From the NCBI GenBank assembly GCA_018350325.1, contig JAEVLN010000015.1, positions 1,198,008-1,262,007 on the forward strand: DNA of 64,000 nucleotides, given 5' to 3'. The stretch's first letter is position 1, and every line of letters begins with the position of its first letter. The translations under genes and the position numbers were made by a program. Below the pieces are notes generated by a model, which worked only from the letters and a program-made list of their open reading frames with translations, made no database searches and was not told where the DNA came from. Source of the DNA: Globodera rostochiensis. Its lineage: Eukaryota; Nematoda; Chromadorea; Rhabditida; Heteroderidae. Below are positions 31,906 through 44,600 of this stretch, in pieces.

Positions 31906-34900
31906 GCTAGGCCAATTAGCCCTAGCTCAATCTCAATGCTAACATAGCCTTTTTAGGAGTTAAGCCAGCGATCGGGCGGCCGTGGCCCAACTGAAACAGC
32001 TCCCCACAAATGGTGATGATTTGATGCTATTTGAGTGTAGACGAGAAGCCGTGAAATGTTTTTGTTATTGGTACTAATGAAGTCTGTTGTCTCTGAGTAA
32101 TTTTGGGTCTTTGGTTAATTTTGGTGTTCCTTTGGGTCGATCGTCGGAGAATATTTGGGGGAGAGGGGGCCTTTACGACTTTGGTGGCGGCGGCGGCGGT
32201 CGTTGCGTCGCGTAAAATTGCGAAGGAAATGTGCCGGCGGCAGCGCAAATTCCTTCGGGGGATTTGAGCGTCGGGAGACGGCAGCCGCCGCCGGAAGGGA
32301 TGCGGAAGAGAAGAGACAAAGAAAGAAAGAAGAACATGAAGGAGAGGTGGGAGGCTTTGGATCGGATGAGAGGAAGGAAGGAAGAGAGGGAGGGAATGGA
32401 CGGAAGGGATTGACCCCCCGGCGCCACCGCCCGTCCCCCAGCGCCCCCCCCCCTCCGGCGCAACCCCTGCAAAACAATCGCATAGATCGCCGCCATCCTT
32501 GTCCCCGCCAGCCTTAGTTGGCACCCGCAAGCAACACAAGTCCATTAAACGGATGGAACATTTTGTTCTCCTCGGATGACCAACATTAGCATCAATCACT
32601 CCGTCCGTCCGTCCAAATATGCTCAACAATCGCTTCCCTTCCCATCCATTAGTTCAGTCGTTGTTAGCAGCTTAGCCCTATTAGCGCCAAGTGGTTTTGT
32701 TGAGGAAACATTTGGGGCCATAATTATGCCTCCCATATTCCGGAGAGTCCCTTCTCCCCTACCCCCCCTCATTTTGAACAGTCACTTTTGCTCTTTGTGG
32801 GGTCCCCCCCCCCCCCTCATGGGCGGATGGTTGGTTGCATTGTGGTTAAATTGTTTTGTGTTGGCGTTTTGTTGGGTCGAAAAATCGGAGAAATCGCCTA
32901 AAACCGGATGGACGTTTTATGGTGAGGGGGCCCCGGGGGGGGGTCCTTTGGTGATGAATTGGCGTCCGTCGGAATCGGCCACGGAAGCGCCTGAGGGGGG
33001 GAGGGGGGGGGGGGGGTGCAAAATTTGGGGTCCGAAGGAAAGGAAAGGTTTCTTCGCCTCGCGGAAGGTTAATTCATTACGCCCAATTGATCTGCCCATT
33101 CGAAATCAATTGGCAAATTGGGAGGAAATGGTCGTTTCGGGGGAGGAAAGTTTAGAGAGGAAATGAATTTGAATTTTGATAATTAACGGGCTCATAATGC
33201 CCCAAACCAAAGAGGGGGAATGAGGGGGGGAGGGAAGAAGGACGAGACGAAGTTCGTCCCGTCCATTCCCCTCCCCCCAAATTTTATTTGTTTGCTTTGT
33301 GATCTAAACGTGTTGAGGGGAGGGGGGGGGGGGAGTGTGTGGTCGAATGGGAAGAGATTTGCATAATTTTTGTGCCAATTGGGGACATTATTCCTTCCGG
33401 CAATGTTGGGGGAAGCGGAGGGGGGGGGGGGCTTTTGGGGGGCGGGGGTTTGTGAAAGCCGATCAGAATTCGCCCTTTGAATTATTTAGGGAATTCCACA
33501 AAATAACGAACACTTCCACGAGGAATACAAAATTTCAAATCAATAATAAAAATGAATGACTTTTTGGGGGGGGGGGAATGGATAAGTTTCGATGGCGTTG
33601 CGATGGAATGATAAAATTTAATGGCGGCGTTTTCTGACGCACATAAAAGGGGCCGACACTTATTTAAAAATTGCGTTTTTCGAACAAAATGCCAAAAAAG
33701 AAATTCAAATGGCCGGAGGACACAAAAAACTGCGACTTTCTTTCGAAAAATGGTGCCGAAACATTGGCGCCTAAATGCCCTTTATGACGGCCGCCCAAAT
33801 TAGCCTTAATTAAAGAAAAAACAAAAACATAATTTGCGCCAATTATTATTATTATTATTACCTTCCAGCCGTTTGATTACAATTTGTTTTAGACAAATTG
33901 TAATGAGTTGATAAGAAAGTGTTGGGAGACAACAAAAACTAATCGAAAGGACGGACTGCGAAGTGTGTTCAGGACAAATTGGTTCTGCTGGACGTTTGAT
34001 GATTTGGTTTTGGGATTGGATGGGATGGATTGGATTGGATGATGAATCGGATGAATTGGATGACGGATTGGGATGTGATGATGATGATTGGGATTGGGGT
34101 GCATGGATTTGATGGAAGATGGATGGGAAATGGATGGATGAGTGCATATCAGCAGAAGTAACACGGATCAGCCCCCCTCCCCCGGGAGGGTCGTTTAGAA
34201 GAAGCTTCGGCGTTCGTTCTTCCTCCCATCATTGGTAAAGACGGATGGTTAGCATCAAATGAAATGAATGGATGAATCACTTTCACAGTCAGCAGACCCC
34301 CACCCCTCCCCCCCCCCCGAGGGGGGGGGGGGAACCGCCTTGCTGGTCGACACATTTCAACGCCGGCGGCGCCGACGGGGGGAGTTGGGGGCGCCGTCGA
34401 AAGAGAGGAAAAGCGGTACAAAAAGTGTTGGGGGGGGGGGGAATAGACGGGTGGAAAGGGAATGGGGTGGCTGATCTCCCCCCCCCCATCCGGAAGATGG
34501 AAAAGCAAGATACGCACAACACAACAAGGATACCGGGGGGGGGGGGGGAGGCTTTCTCCTCTTTAAGCCCCCGAGGGGCCCTTTTGATTACATTCACTCA
34601 TTCCCTTCCCGACGCAATCTTTCCCAGCCGATCATCTCCCACCCGCCGATGAAGATGACCAACCGGCCGACCCAATCCCTTCCCGAAGCCCGCCGCATTG
34701 CTTCTCCTCCTCCGATATGTCCCGTTCCGTTCACATAATGTTGTCCCCCCCCCCGGCGATTGTATCCCCCTCCCCCCCCCCCTCGAGACAAACAACAAAT
34801 AATACAACATAAATAACATTGGAAGGAATGGAAAGTCGGGAATTGCGATCATTTCGCCTTCAATCGGACAATTTTCGCACATTCATTCAGCAAAGAAAAA

Positions 34901-36161
34901 ATGTATAAGAAAAGGTCGCCGCCATTTATTATTCATTTGTTGATAATACTTTCGAATGGAATGAATTTAATTTTGTTTAATGTCAAAGTTTTTATTTTAG
35001 CAAATAAATAAACAAAACAAAAAAAAAGGAAACAAATTCTTTTGTGTTGGAAACTTTCAGAAAATATGCGCTCAATCGCCGCCTCCTCCTCAACATGGCG
35101 GCCATTTGTCTTGGCCAAAACATTCCGATCACTTTTTGAGCACGATCAATCTGACTGCAGCAAAGTTAGGTACTACACACTCAATCAAAAGTGATGCCGG
35201 GGGGGGGGGCTATGTGATTTGAGCAAATGTTCTTCTCCCGCCCGCCCGCCTTTCGGCGCTGCCGCCACGAGTTTTGCCACCAAAATGTTGCCCGGCGGCG
35301 ACGGCGGCGGCGGCTGGCGCTGTCCGACAGATGTGTGTTTGCCGCCGGCCATGTTTTTCGGGCTATTGGCCGGCCGGCCGGCCACACAGCCAACCACGGC
35401 CAACAGAAGCAGCAGCAAACTCACCACAGGTGGCCGCCATCGTTTTGGACGGCCGCCGCCGCAATGATCGATTCGATGTCCATCCCTCCCGGGGAGCTTC
35501 GCTTTGGAAGATGAAATTGCAGACGGCGCCGCCGCTCTTGCAAAGACTTTATACACAACGACGCACTTTTGCTTCGGAATTTGGCCGAATTTGGACTTGT
35601 GATAGGCTGCTGACGGACGGACGGACGGCACATTTATTGTATTGATCGAAATCATTTGAATGCTCTCAGAATCGATGGTTGGCACAAGCCAAACCAGGCA
35701 AATTCAAAATGAATGCGCATGCTTAGGCAAGAGGTCACACTTCTCGATCACCAGTTTATGCCATGCCAATGCCAACGCACCAAATCGGTGAATAAATTGG
35801 CCAAAAAATGCCCTTAAGCATTCATTCGAATACTTACACTCATGCCAATTTAGACAAAATTAAATTTAATAGTTTAAATATTCATTAAAAAATCCAGGAA
35901 GAAAAAACAAATGTCAACGACAATCACCGGCAGTGGCAGTTTTTGGTCATTATTTTTTTGCGCCATGTTGCTCCAAAACATGTTCACAATTGTTTGTATG
36001 GTGGACATGAAGCATAATGGCGGTGTACATCAAAGCAGTCGCGGAGGTTGGGGGACGGAGGGTCAAATTCGCCGCCGACAGCACAAAACAAAAACCGCTC
36101 CCTCGGGGGATCATTACGCATCAGCGGACGGATAAACTCGCTAATCAGTCCGTCCATTAAT

Positions 36162-36676
36162 GCTAATTTCCGATCCAAGTTGTTCAAGCATAATCATATG
36201 TCTGATTAATTTCCGACCCAAATTGTTCAAGCATAATCATATGTCTGATTAATTTCCGATCCAAGTTGTTCAAGCATAATCATATGTCTGATTAATTTCC
36301 GACCCAAATTGTTCAAGCATAATCATATGTCTGATTAATTTCCGATCCAAGTTGTTCAAGCATAATCATATGTCTGATTAATTTCCGACCCAAATTGTTC
36401 AAGCATAATCATATGTCTGATTAATTTCCGACCCAAATTGTTCAAGCATAATCATATGTCTGATTAATTTCCGACCCAAGTTGTTCAAGCATAATCATAT
36501 GTCTGATTAATTTCCGACCCAAATTGTTCAAGCATAATCATATGTCTGATTAATTTCCGACCCAAATTGTTCAAGCATAATCATATGTCTGATTAATTTC
36601 CGACCCAAGTTGTTCAAGCATAATCATATGTCTGATTAATTTCCGACCCAAATTGTTCAAGCATAATCATATGTCT
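36162..36676. repeat. 43-bp satellite array, 12 copies, with higher-order pattern
   Basis: Twelve head-to-tail copies of a 43-bp unit that begins AATTTCCGACCCAAATTGTT. Copies differ mainly at two sites (GATCC or GACCC; AAGTT or AAATT). Copies 1-6 alternate between two variants; copies 7-12 follow a three-copy cycle. There are no unique spacers, so this is not a CRISPR. Confidence 0.92.
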
Positions 36677-36946
36677 GTCTGATCAACAAACCCGCCGTAC
36701 TCAAAACTCATGCGGGGCTGATCCTTTTGCTGCCGTTGTTTCGTTGTCGGCGGCGATTTTACTTTCGTCGATGATCACTCACTCCAAAAAATATTTCTGA
36801 TCAGTCCCTTTTTGATCACTTTTTTGATCATCACACATAAAAACCGATCGGCCAAAAACCTCCCAAAGAATAAGAGAACGATAAATTGCTTTTTGTGGCT
36901 AATGGAACTTAGTTTAAAGCTTTCCCTATTTAGTCCGAGTCCTAAA

Positions 36947-37281
36947 ATGGTTTTCAAATGCTTAAAAGCCTTCATTTCGGCCACGATCGTCACATTGTTT
37001 TCACATTTAGAACGATTGCGTGCGAATGTAAACCGTAAGAATGCGGCAATTGCAACGGCGGGCATCACAGCGTTGGCAGGCGGAGCGATTGCGATGAATA
37101 AAATGAATAAACGTCGAGGTCGAATGCTAATTAACCGTTATTATTTATGCACAGATTATGGCATAATTTGTCAGTTTCAGCCAATGCGAATAATGACGGA
37201 ATGCCGCAGGGCCCAATGCCAATGATGCCGGGAATGATGGCACCGCACCCTCAACCAAATCACTTGATACACGGCTATTAG
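36947..37281 (+). CDS. Small protein with two hydrophobic segments, unknown function
   Basis: Two exons, 36947-37118 and 37175-37281, join in phase (G|GTCGAA donor, TTGTCAG acceptor) to give 92 residues. The N-terminus looks like a signal peptide or membrane anchor (FISATIVTLFSHL). A second hydrophobic stretch (AAIATAGITALAGGAIAM) follows, then a basic NKRR and a Met/Pro/Asn-rich tail (GPMPMMPGMMAPHPQPNHL). It could be a small secreted or membrane protein. I do not recognise the family. The splice evidence and the coherent tail argue that it is real, but it stands alone with no neighbour to suggest a role. Confidence 0.5.
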
Positions 37282-40172
37282 CCCCCCCCCCCCACCCACC
37301 CACCGGCATTAGGCCGTCGTACTCCCAAACGACGATAAGCATTTGTTTGTGGCATTTTTGGGGGAATGTATCACAATGCCGTAGCTTAGGTACTATAAAC
37401 ATTTATGTATTTAAAACAATGTTTTTAAATGTTTTTATCGGCCTTTCTATGCGGGATAAAATGAACGTACCAAAAATAGTAGCAATTTTTGTAACTTTTT
37501 AAGGGAGAAAGCATTTTCCCATAAGTTTAAATTTGTCATTTTCAATTTACTCTGGCATTTCGTCCGTCCAATTATTATTTTCATTTGGAATTCACCTGAC
37601 GACAGCCGATGGATGTGTTACGGTAACTTTGGGAAATCGGCAAATTCCGGAATTTTGAAATTTACCGCTTTGAGCGGGAATTCCGGAATTTATCGGGAAA
37701 TTTGGGAAGGTCTCGGCAGAATTACAAAAGATTAATGAGGCCTCCCTCCCCCCTCTATGTGCTAAACGTCCGATTTTGCACTAATTTGTTTTTTGTTTGT
37801 TTTGTTGAGTTTGAAAAAAGTTAAAGCCTTTCAAAACTAAAAAACTAAAAAGCTGCTCCGTCCTTTCCTAATGACCAACAGCAGCAAAGCAACACGCGGC
37901 GGCGGCGGCAACGGCACTTACCACAAAACAATTTGCCTATTCCCTCCAATTTAAACAAAAAAATAAATCCGCTTCAAATTTTGACGGTCGGGAAAAGAGT
38001 CAAATGAACGAGGGGGAAAAAAGAAAGAAAATGGCGTGAGACGGAGAGGAGGAGGAGGAGAAGGAGGGGGGGGGGGGGAGAAGGAGGAGGTGGGAGGAGG
38101 AGAAGGAGGAGGAGGAGGAGGAGGAGGTGGAGGAGGAGGAGGGATTGGAGGCAAAATGCAGAGAATGGCAACGGAAGAGAAATAAATCGAGAGAAGAAGA
38201 GAGTTGGGGGGGGGGCTCTCCTCCCCCCCCCCGGGGCTCCCCCCGCCCCCCCCCCCGCTCCGTTCGCCCTCTCAAAAGCCTCCCAAATGTCTTCTCAGAG
38301 CCCGTCCATTCTCCGCTCACTCACCGCCCCACTGTCTGCCGTCCTCTGTCTTCTCTCCCATTCAGTCTCTGTCCCTCCCCCCGTTTCTCCATCCCTTTCC
38401 CTTCAAATTCAAATGCTTCGGCTCGGCTTTCCCCTCCGGGGGGCATAGGCGGCACCGCCGACAACGACGGCGCCGCCTTATAAATGTGAAATGGGCAAAG
38501 GATGACACCGATGGGGCCACTGGTGAATATGTATATTAAATAGGCAAATAGTGAATGGCCGGGGTGTCCCCCCCCCCCGGGGTGTCTCCCCCCCCCCCCG
38601 ACTTTACTATCGTCCATCTTCATCTTCTTCTTCATCATTACACCCTCCCCCCCCCCTTCTTCATTCTCCTCCTCCCACTGCCGGCGGCATTAATCATTTT
38701 CCAATGGCCGAACTCGCTCATCTTCCTCTTCCCCCCCCCCCCCCCCCCCTCCTGTCCATCCGGCCGTCCATTACTTCCATCTCATCCCAACAAAATTGGC
38801 GTAAATTTTCTCCGCCCCCCCGCTTTTTTATTCGCTTTTTTTGGGTTAAAATTTGCCCGATTTATTTGACCTTCCGGTTTAAATCTAACCGAAAAAAGTG
38901 TCTTCTTCATTTATATTTAGTAAAAACTGTTCTCTCCCCCCCCCCCTCACCCATTCATTCTGCCACTGTTTTGGTGGCTGGCGGTGCAATGCGTGCGCTA
39001 TTTCCCATTTCATTCCACCACTTCTTCACTCGCGGCGGTTGTTGCTTCCCCCCCCCCCTAAACTCCCCTCCTCCCCCGCGGGGAAAGTGTCCACCGGGGC
39101 GGGCGACCACTCCCCGCCCCCCCCCGCTGTTATGGTCCACCAAACGCGCCTTTGACCCGAATATGGACTCTGAATGAATGAATGAATACAAAAATTCCCC
39201 ATGTCTTTCTATGTTTACACCCCCCCCCCCTCTCCCCCCTCTTTCAAATGACCCTCCAAAAAGCAACAGAAACTTCGGCTTCCAAAATCAAAAAAAGGCT
39301 CAAAAGATCCGGTTAGGACTACTAAAATAAATAAAGCGCTGTCTGTCATCGCCCCGCCGCAATTTCTCTCGACTCCATCGGATTTTCATCACTTCCTTTT
39401 TAAATGTCCGTTCTTTCTTCCCCTCTGGCTACTGTTGGTTGGGCAGCCTTTACTTTTTTGCCATACCCGAGAATATAATTTTTTTAAACCAGCTAAACAC
39501 TTCCCCCCCTCCCCCCCCCCCCGGGGGTTTTGAATGGGTTCTCCTCCAGCAGCACATGATGCGGTTGATCCCCCCATATATATAACGGTCGATGACAGCA
39601 GACTGCTGGCAAGCACAACCCCCCCCCCCCCCCCCCCCCGCCTCCCCCTCCCCCCCCCCCCCCCTATCGCCTCCTATTCGTCTCCGTCAATCCATCATCA
39701 GAGAGAGAGAGAAAGAGACCAAATTGCCTAAATTAGCCCCCCAGCAGGTCGGACGAAGTTCAAAGAGTTGTGATATTCAATTTGCTATTTTTTTTTGAGA
39801 TATAAATTTTAAGAAAATAAATTAGATTAATTTTATGATGAACTGCCCAAATATATTAAATCATTCTGCACTAAAAAGGCATAAATTTGTTTATTCGGCG
39901 AAATGTCTGTCCTTTTTAAGCCATCATCGATAGCTGAAACACTAAAACAAATATTTAATTTAATACTTATCCCCTCCCCCCCCCCCCAACACAAAATTAA
40001 CAATTTCCGCTTTTGTGAAGATCATCAAATTATTTGTGTGCATTATATATTCCCCCCTCCCCCACCAATCGTTCCACTTCACCGGCCAAAATATGCACTT
40101 TTCTTTTTTCGACGTCACTTTTCACAATAATTCCAAAAAACGTCCCCAAATTTTGTTTTATTTTCTATTTTA

Positions 40173-40211
<39 letters not shown>

Positions 40212-41683
40212 TGTTTTCACTTAAAACTGTGCCAAAATGCGAATTTAACACATAAAAAGGGGGCAATTGCATTACTTTTTCCGAGTTCCGTTTTTGTGTC
40301 TGCTGATAATTTAAAAAATTTGTTGTTTCCCAACAACCGCACAAAATTTGGGCTGTCCTTAATGAGCCCACGAGACACTTTTGGGGGCCCAATTCTCATC
40401 AATTTCAATCATTTCTTCGCATCGTCCAATTCATCCCCTGGGGGGGGGGGGGGAATAATTGCCGCGGGGGGGGGGAGGCGACAATTGGCGGAAGATTCAG
40501 CCGAAAGTCACAAAACCCTTCAGAAACATCGCCGAATCTCCCCCCCCCCCCCCAGAAAGCAGTCAAATCCAACCGATTGAAGTCGAATTGGCGGGGGGGG
40601 GGGCAGTGACGGGGACACAAAATTTAACGGAATAAATTCAACGCTTTGACTAATCGCCGCCAGCTGCCGTCGCCAACGACGCATCGTTTTGTCTGAAATT
40701 ACGCGACGCAAAAAACGGTGTTTAATTTTTCGACGATTTGTCTTTTTTGTGCCAAAAAGGCACAAAAATAATGAAAAAAGGCAAATCGCCGCCGCGCCGT
40801 CCAAAATTATTTTTCTTTTTTGTGCGTATGCGCCCCCCCCCCTATGACAAATAAACGAAACGAATTTATTTGATCGGTTGGGGGTTATCAGTGAATGATA
40901 AATTTGATTTGGTTTTGGAAGGGACTGACGCCGGGTGGCCCCCCGGGGGGTATTCTCTCCCCCCCCCCCAATTCAAAAAGTCATTTTTTGTGTTCGTTCG
41001 TTCGTTTAACACAAAACCCTTTTTTTGATTGTTTTATGGGCGCCATTTTATTGGCCCGCCGGCCTTTTATTTATTGCCACGCAAAAAAAAGTAAAATAAT
41101 GAAAAATGAATGGAATAAGCGAATAAACGGCGCCTTTAAGTCGCTGCCGCCGCCGGCGTTTTTGTACCTTTGCCAAATAAAATCTTTGCTTTTTCCCGAA
41201 AAAGTTCCCCCCCCCCTCCGCCAATTGTTTTCAGCCGTTGTGGCCAATCCCTTTGCACTTTTTGTCTTTTGGAGCCCCCAAAAAATGGGCTAACAATGGA
41301 AAACGATGGGAAAATGGGGGGGGGGGGGAGACGAGTTTGGTGGGAAAACTGTCCGCGGGGGAGGTAAATTAAGACGCCGCCACCCGCTCAAAGAAGAAAG
41401 CCCCCCCCCCATTATGCACTTCCATTTGCCGCCCAAACGGGCCCAATGAATGGGGGGGGGGGGGAAAGTGTCCACCCCCACCACCCAAACACGAAATTGC
41501 CCAATTATATGTTCCCCCCCCCCAGGGGCTGGGACAATTCTGTTTTTTGTTTGTTTGTTCACAGAAGTCGGGCGTAGAAACCCAAAGCCCTTAGGGGTAA
41601 TGAATGATTTTCCGTTTGTTTTTGTTTTGTTTGTTTTGGCTTGCTTACATGCGCCTCCATTGTTTCTGTTTAGCCCTCTGCAG
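37282..41683. other. Gene-poor stretch with microsatellites
   Basis: Holds a GGA-rich purine tract (38037-38150), C-rich runs (38735-38750, 39619-39662), an ATT array (40173-40210) and AT-rich DNA. The palindrome AAATTCCGGAATTT occurs near 37642 and in part near 37678. No supported gene; the 5' exons of the PP2C-like gene may lie at its right end. Confidence 0.4.
40173..40210. repeat. (ATT)n microsatellite
   Basis: About 12-13 uninterrupted ATT units. Confidence 0.95.
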
Positions 41684-44600
41684 TTGCTTCGCGTTTGACG
41701 ACGTCCACCGACCAACCGAGCGCCGATGTCCGCCTTTCTCAGGCGGCGTATGCGCGGCTTACTCCGTACGACGCCGAACTCAACCGATACGGTCAGAGAT
41801 TCACACTCGAATTCAACCTGTTCATGCACAGCAATTTGTTGTTGTTCTATTTTTAGGTCAGCTCGATTGGAGGCAGTGATGAGCAACAGCAGCAGCAGCA
41901 GCAGCAGCAGTTCCGTTGTGACGAGGTGGAGGAGGAGTTGATGTTGGTGATGAAGCTGAACGGCCAGCAGCAGAATGGCCGCGCGGGTCGCTCCTCCGAG
42001 TCGGCTGCGGTGTACGAGCGAATTCTGAACGGCAGGAACGGGCGGCGAGTGGAAAGTGTGCCGGAAGTTTATTCGGTGAGTGCCGCCGTCGCGGAAACTG
42101 TCACAAAAGTAAAGCGATGACAAAACGCTTTCCCCGTTTGTCTAGGGCAAGACGGGCCTGGACCTGCCGTCAATACACCTGGACAAATTTACTTCGGAGG
42201 TCAAAGCGTGTCACACCGGGCCGGACGGAGGACTGACAAAGGCAAGAACACGGAGCAGTACCTACCAGTACGTTCAACAAAATATATATTATCAGGTCCA
42301 GCCCATACGAAAAAGAGCCATCGCCGCAATGGCCAATTTGGACGACGAGGAATTCAGTCTCTCCTCAATGGTAAGAGGCAATGAATTGATTGATGCTAAT
42401 TGGATAAGCCGATAATTAAGGATGAGGATGAGGCAACTGAAACGAATTCGAATGACCGATGCCAGAACGGGAAGAGACGAGCAAAGACTTCTTTGTCGCG
42501 GACCCAAACGGATTCTTTCGAGATTCTCGACATCATCAACTTAAGCCGGGACGGCGAAAAGCCGGTGGTATCCTCTGTGCCGCGCTCGTCGTTGGCCCGA
42601 TACGACTGGAACAGTTGGGACGAAGAGAAGGTGGGCGGGCCATGAGAGGGGAGACGGGGGGGGGAGTCCAGTAAAGACCCCCGGGGGGAGGAAGTCCAGT
42701 CAGTGATGAGTGTTCACAAGCAACAGCATAACTGTGTGTACTTCTCAGAATTTAGCAAAAAGGACCCCGGGGGGGGGAGCCCAAAAAGGGCGTCGTAGGC
42801 ATTGGTTCAGGTCGAGAATAAAGAGATAAAATGCACCTTTCAGGCTTATGGTCTGTCCACTTCTCTCTATGAAAAGCATCCGGTGACCGCTCTATCTGCT
42901 GGTCATCCAATTGCCGATGTGTTCGGCATCGTTTCCCGTGAAAACAATGGTAAAGCAACAAAAATATTTTAGAATTTAAAATCGAATTAAATAATTCTAA
43001 GCAATCATCGCGCTGGCAGACGGCGTCAATTGGGGCGAAGGTGCCCGGTTGGCTGCGCGATGTGCCATTCGCGGTATGTGGCCTTTGATTTTGCGCTTAT
43101 TCCTACTGTATAATAAATTGAAAGGTGCCATCGACCATTTGAATGCGGCAATTGAACGGGGGGACACTTTGAACACGACAAATGTGTGACTTTTATTTAT
43201 TTATTATGTTACTGTAGTTAAAAGATTAATTTTTCTTAAAGGATGAATACTGTAATGTTGTTATTGTAGTTAAAGGATGGTACTGTAATATTGTTAAAGG
43301 GTGTACTGTAGTAATTTTTGGTTAATTACAGGACGTGTTCCACTGTCTGCTCGGCTCCTTCCACGCAGCGCATGCACTCATTCTGCAGGAGGGCGGCGCG
43401 TTGACCACGCTTTGTGTTGCGCTGGTGGCCCCCGTCCGGGACTCGGCCTCCTCCGTGCTGTGCGCGTGCAATGTGGGCGATTCCCTCTGTTTTGTGTTCA
43501 ACGACGAGCACGGCGTCAGAGAGTGAGAGAGTGCATTTTGAGGCTTAAATTAAATTGGAACGAAAATTTGCGAAAAGTTTAAATTCAAAAAATTAATTTT
43601 TGTTCATCGCAGAGTGACGCTCGCCTCCCACGACATTGGCCAAATGCGCGACATGCGCGACGCCGGTGGCGCTTTGGGCCCTGTGGACGGGCGAAATCCG
43701 CAGCTTCAAAATTTGACGTGCTCAATGACTTTTGTACGCGACGGTGACTTGGTGTTCATCACCTCCGATGGCATTTCCGACAATTTCGACCCGGTGGTGG
43801 GCAAATTTTGCGTCATCAAACGGTCGCGCGTGGACAGCAGCGAGAAAGAGAATGTGGCCGACGGCGTTGAGGCCGCCGCCCTTCCGCCAAAACCGTCAGA
43901 AATTACATTTTTTTAAAATATTCTCCGAATGCGCGACTATTTAAATCATCCGCTAATTACCTCATTAACCAATTTCATCTAATTTAAGTGCCCAATTCTT
44001 CCACAAAACGAAGTCGGCCCCTTCCGCCAACGGACTTTTGCACTTTTCGCCATTTCCTCCTCAGCACAATCAGCTCCGATCAATGATCAAGCGTCCGGCA
44101 GCAATTCTGCCGTCCGTGGACGCGGTGGAACGGCACGAATTGATGCTGTTGCGGATGTGTGGTGGGTGGTTGGCCTGTTTGGCATGGTGCCAACAAAAAA
44201 AAATTAGTGATCGATCGGACACAATTTGCTTTTAGATGTGATATCGAACGGGTTGGGCAACCGGCGCCGCCGCCGTTTCGACCCGTCCATTCCCCCCACC
44301 CCAACGACTTCCTTCACCAATTTTGCCATCCAAAACTTTTTCCAACCATCCACTGTTGAGAGCAAACGGAATTCGAATGCGAAGAGAAGCCCAAATCCGT
44401 CCATCGGAGGAATCGCATCGTCACGCTCATCGACGGGCGGCGGCTCGTCCTTGTTGTCCAGGGACGACGACAACGACGACGAACAACGAAAACAGCCGCC
44501 GTCCTCAATCGGTGCAGCGACGCTGTGCCGCAATTTGATCCGATTTGCCTATCAGCTGTCGGCTGCTAAACGACGGACACTCGAGGACCCGGAGCTGTAC

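Larger units (their letters stand above)
30547..36161. other. Gene-poor stretch upstream of vab-19
   Basis: Contains the presumed vab-19 promoter, purine tracts, C-rich runs and AT-rich DNA. A weak secreted-protein candidate at 35185-35650 is treated as a finding. No other open frame has splice or family support. Confidence 0.4.

Noticed and set aside
36162..36676. CRISPR-like array
   Set aside because: Units are contiguous 43-bp copies with no unique spacers, in a eukaryotic genome; it is a satellite.
38551..39177. 208-codon Pro/Ser-rich plus-strand frame
   Set aside because: Made by C runs and low-complexity DNA; no splice or domain support.
41290..42123. 277-codon minus-strand open frame with a Leu run
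   Set aside because: Antisense of PP2C-like exons; the Leu run is the complement of a CAG repeat coding Gln.
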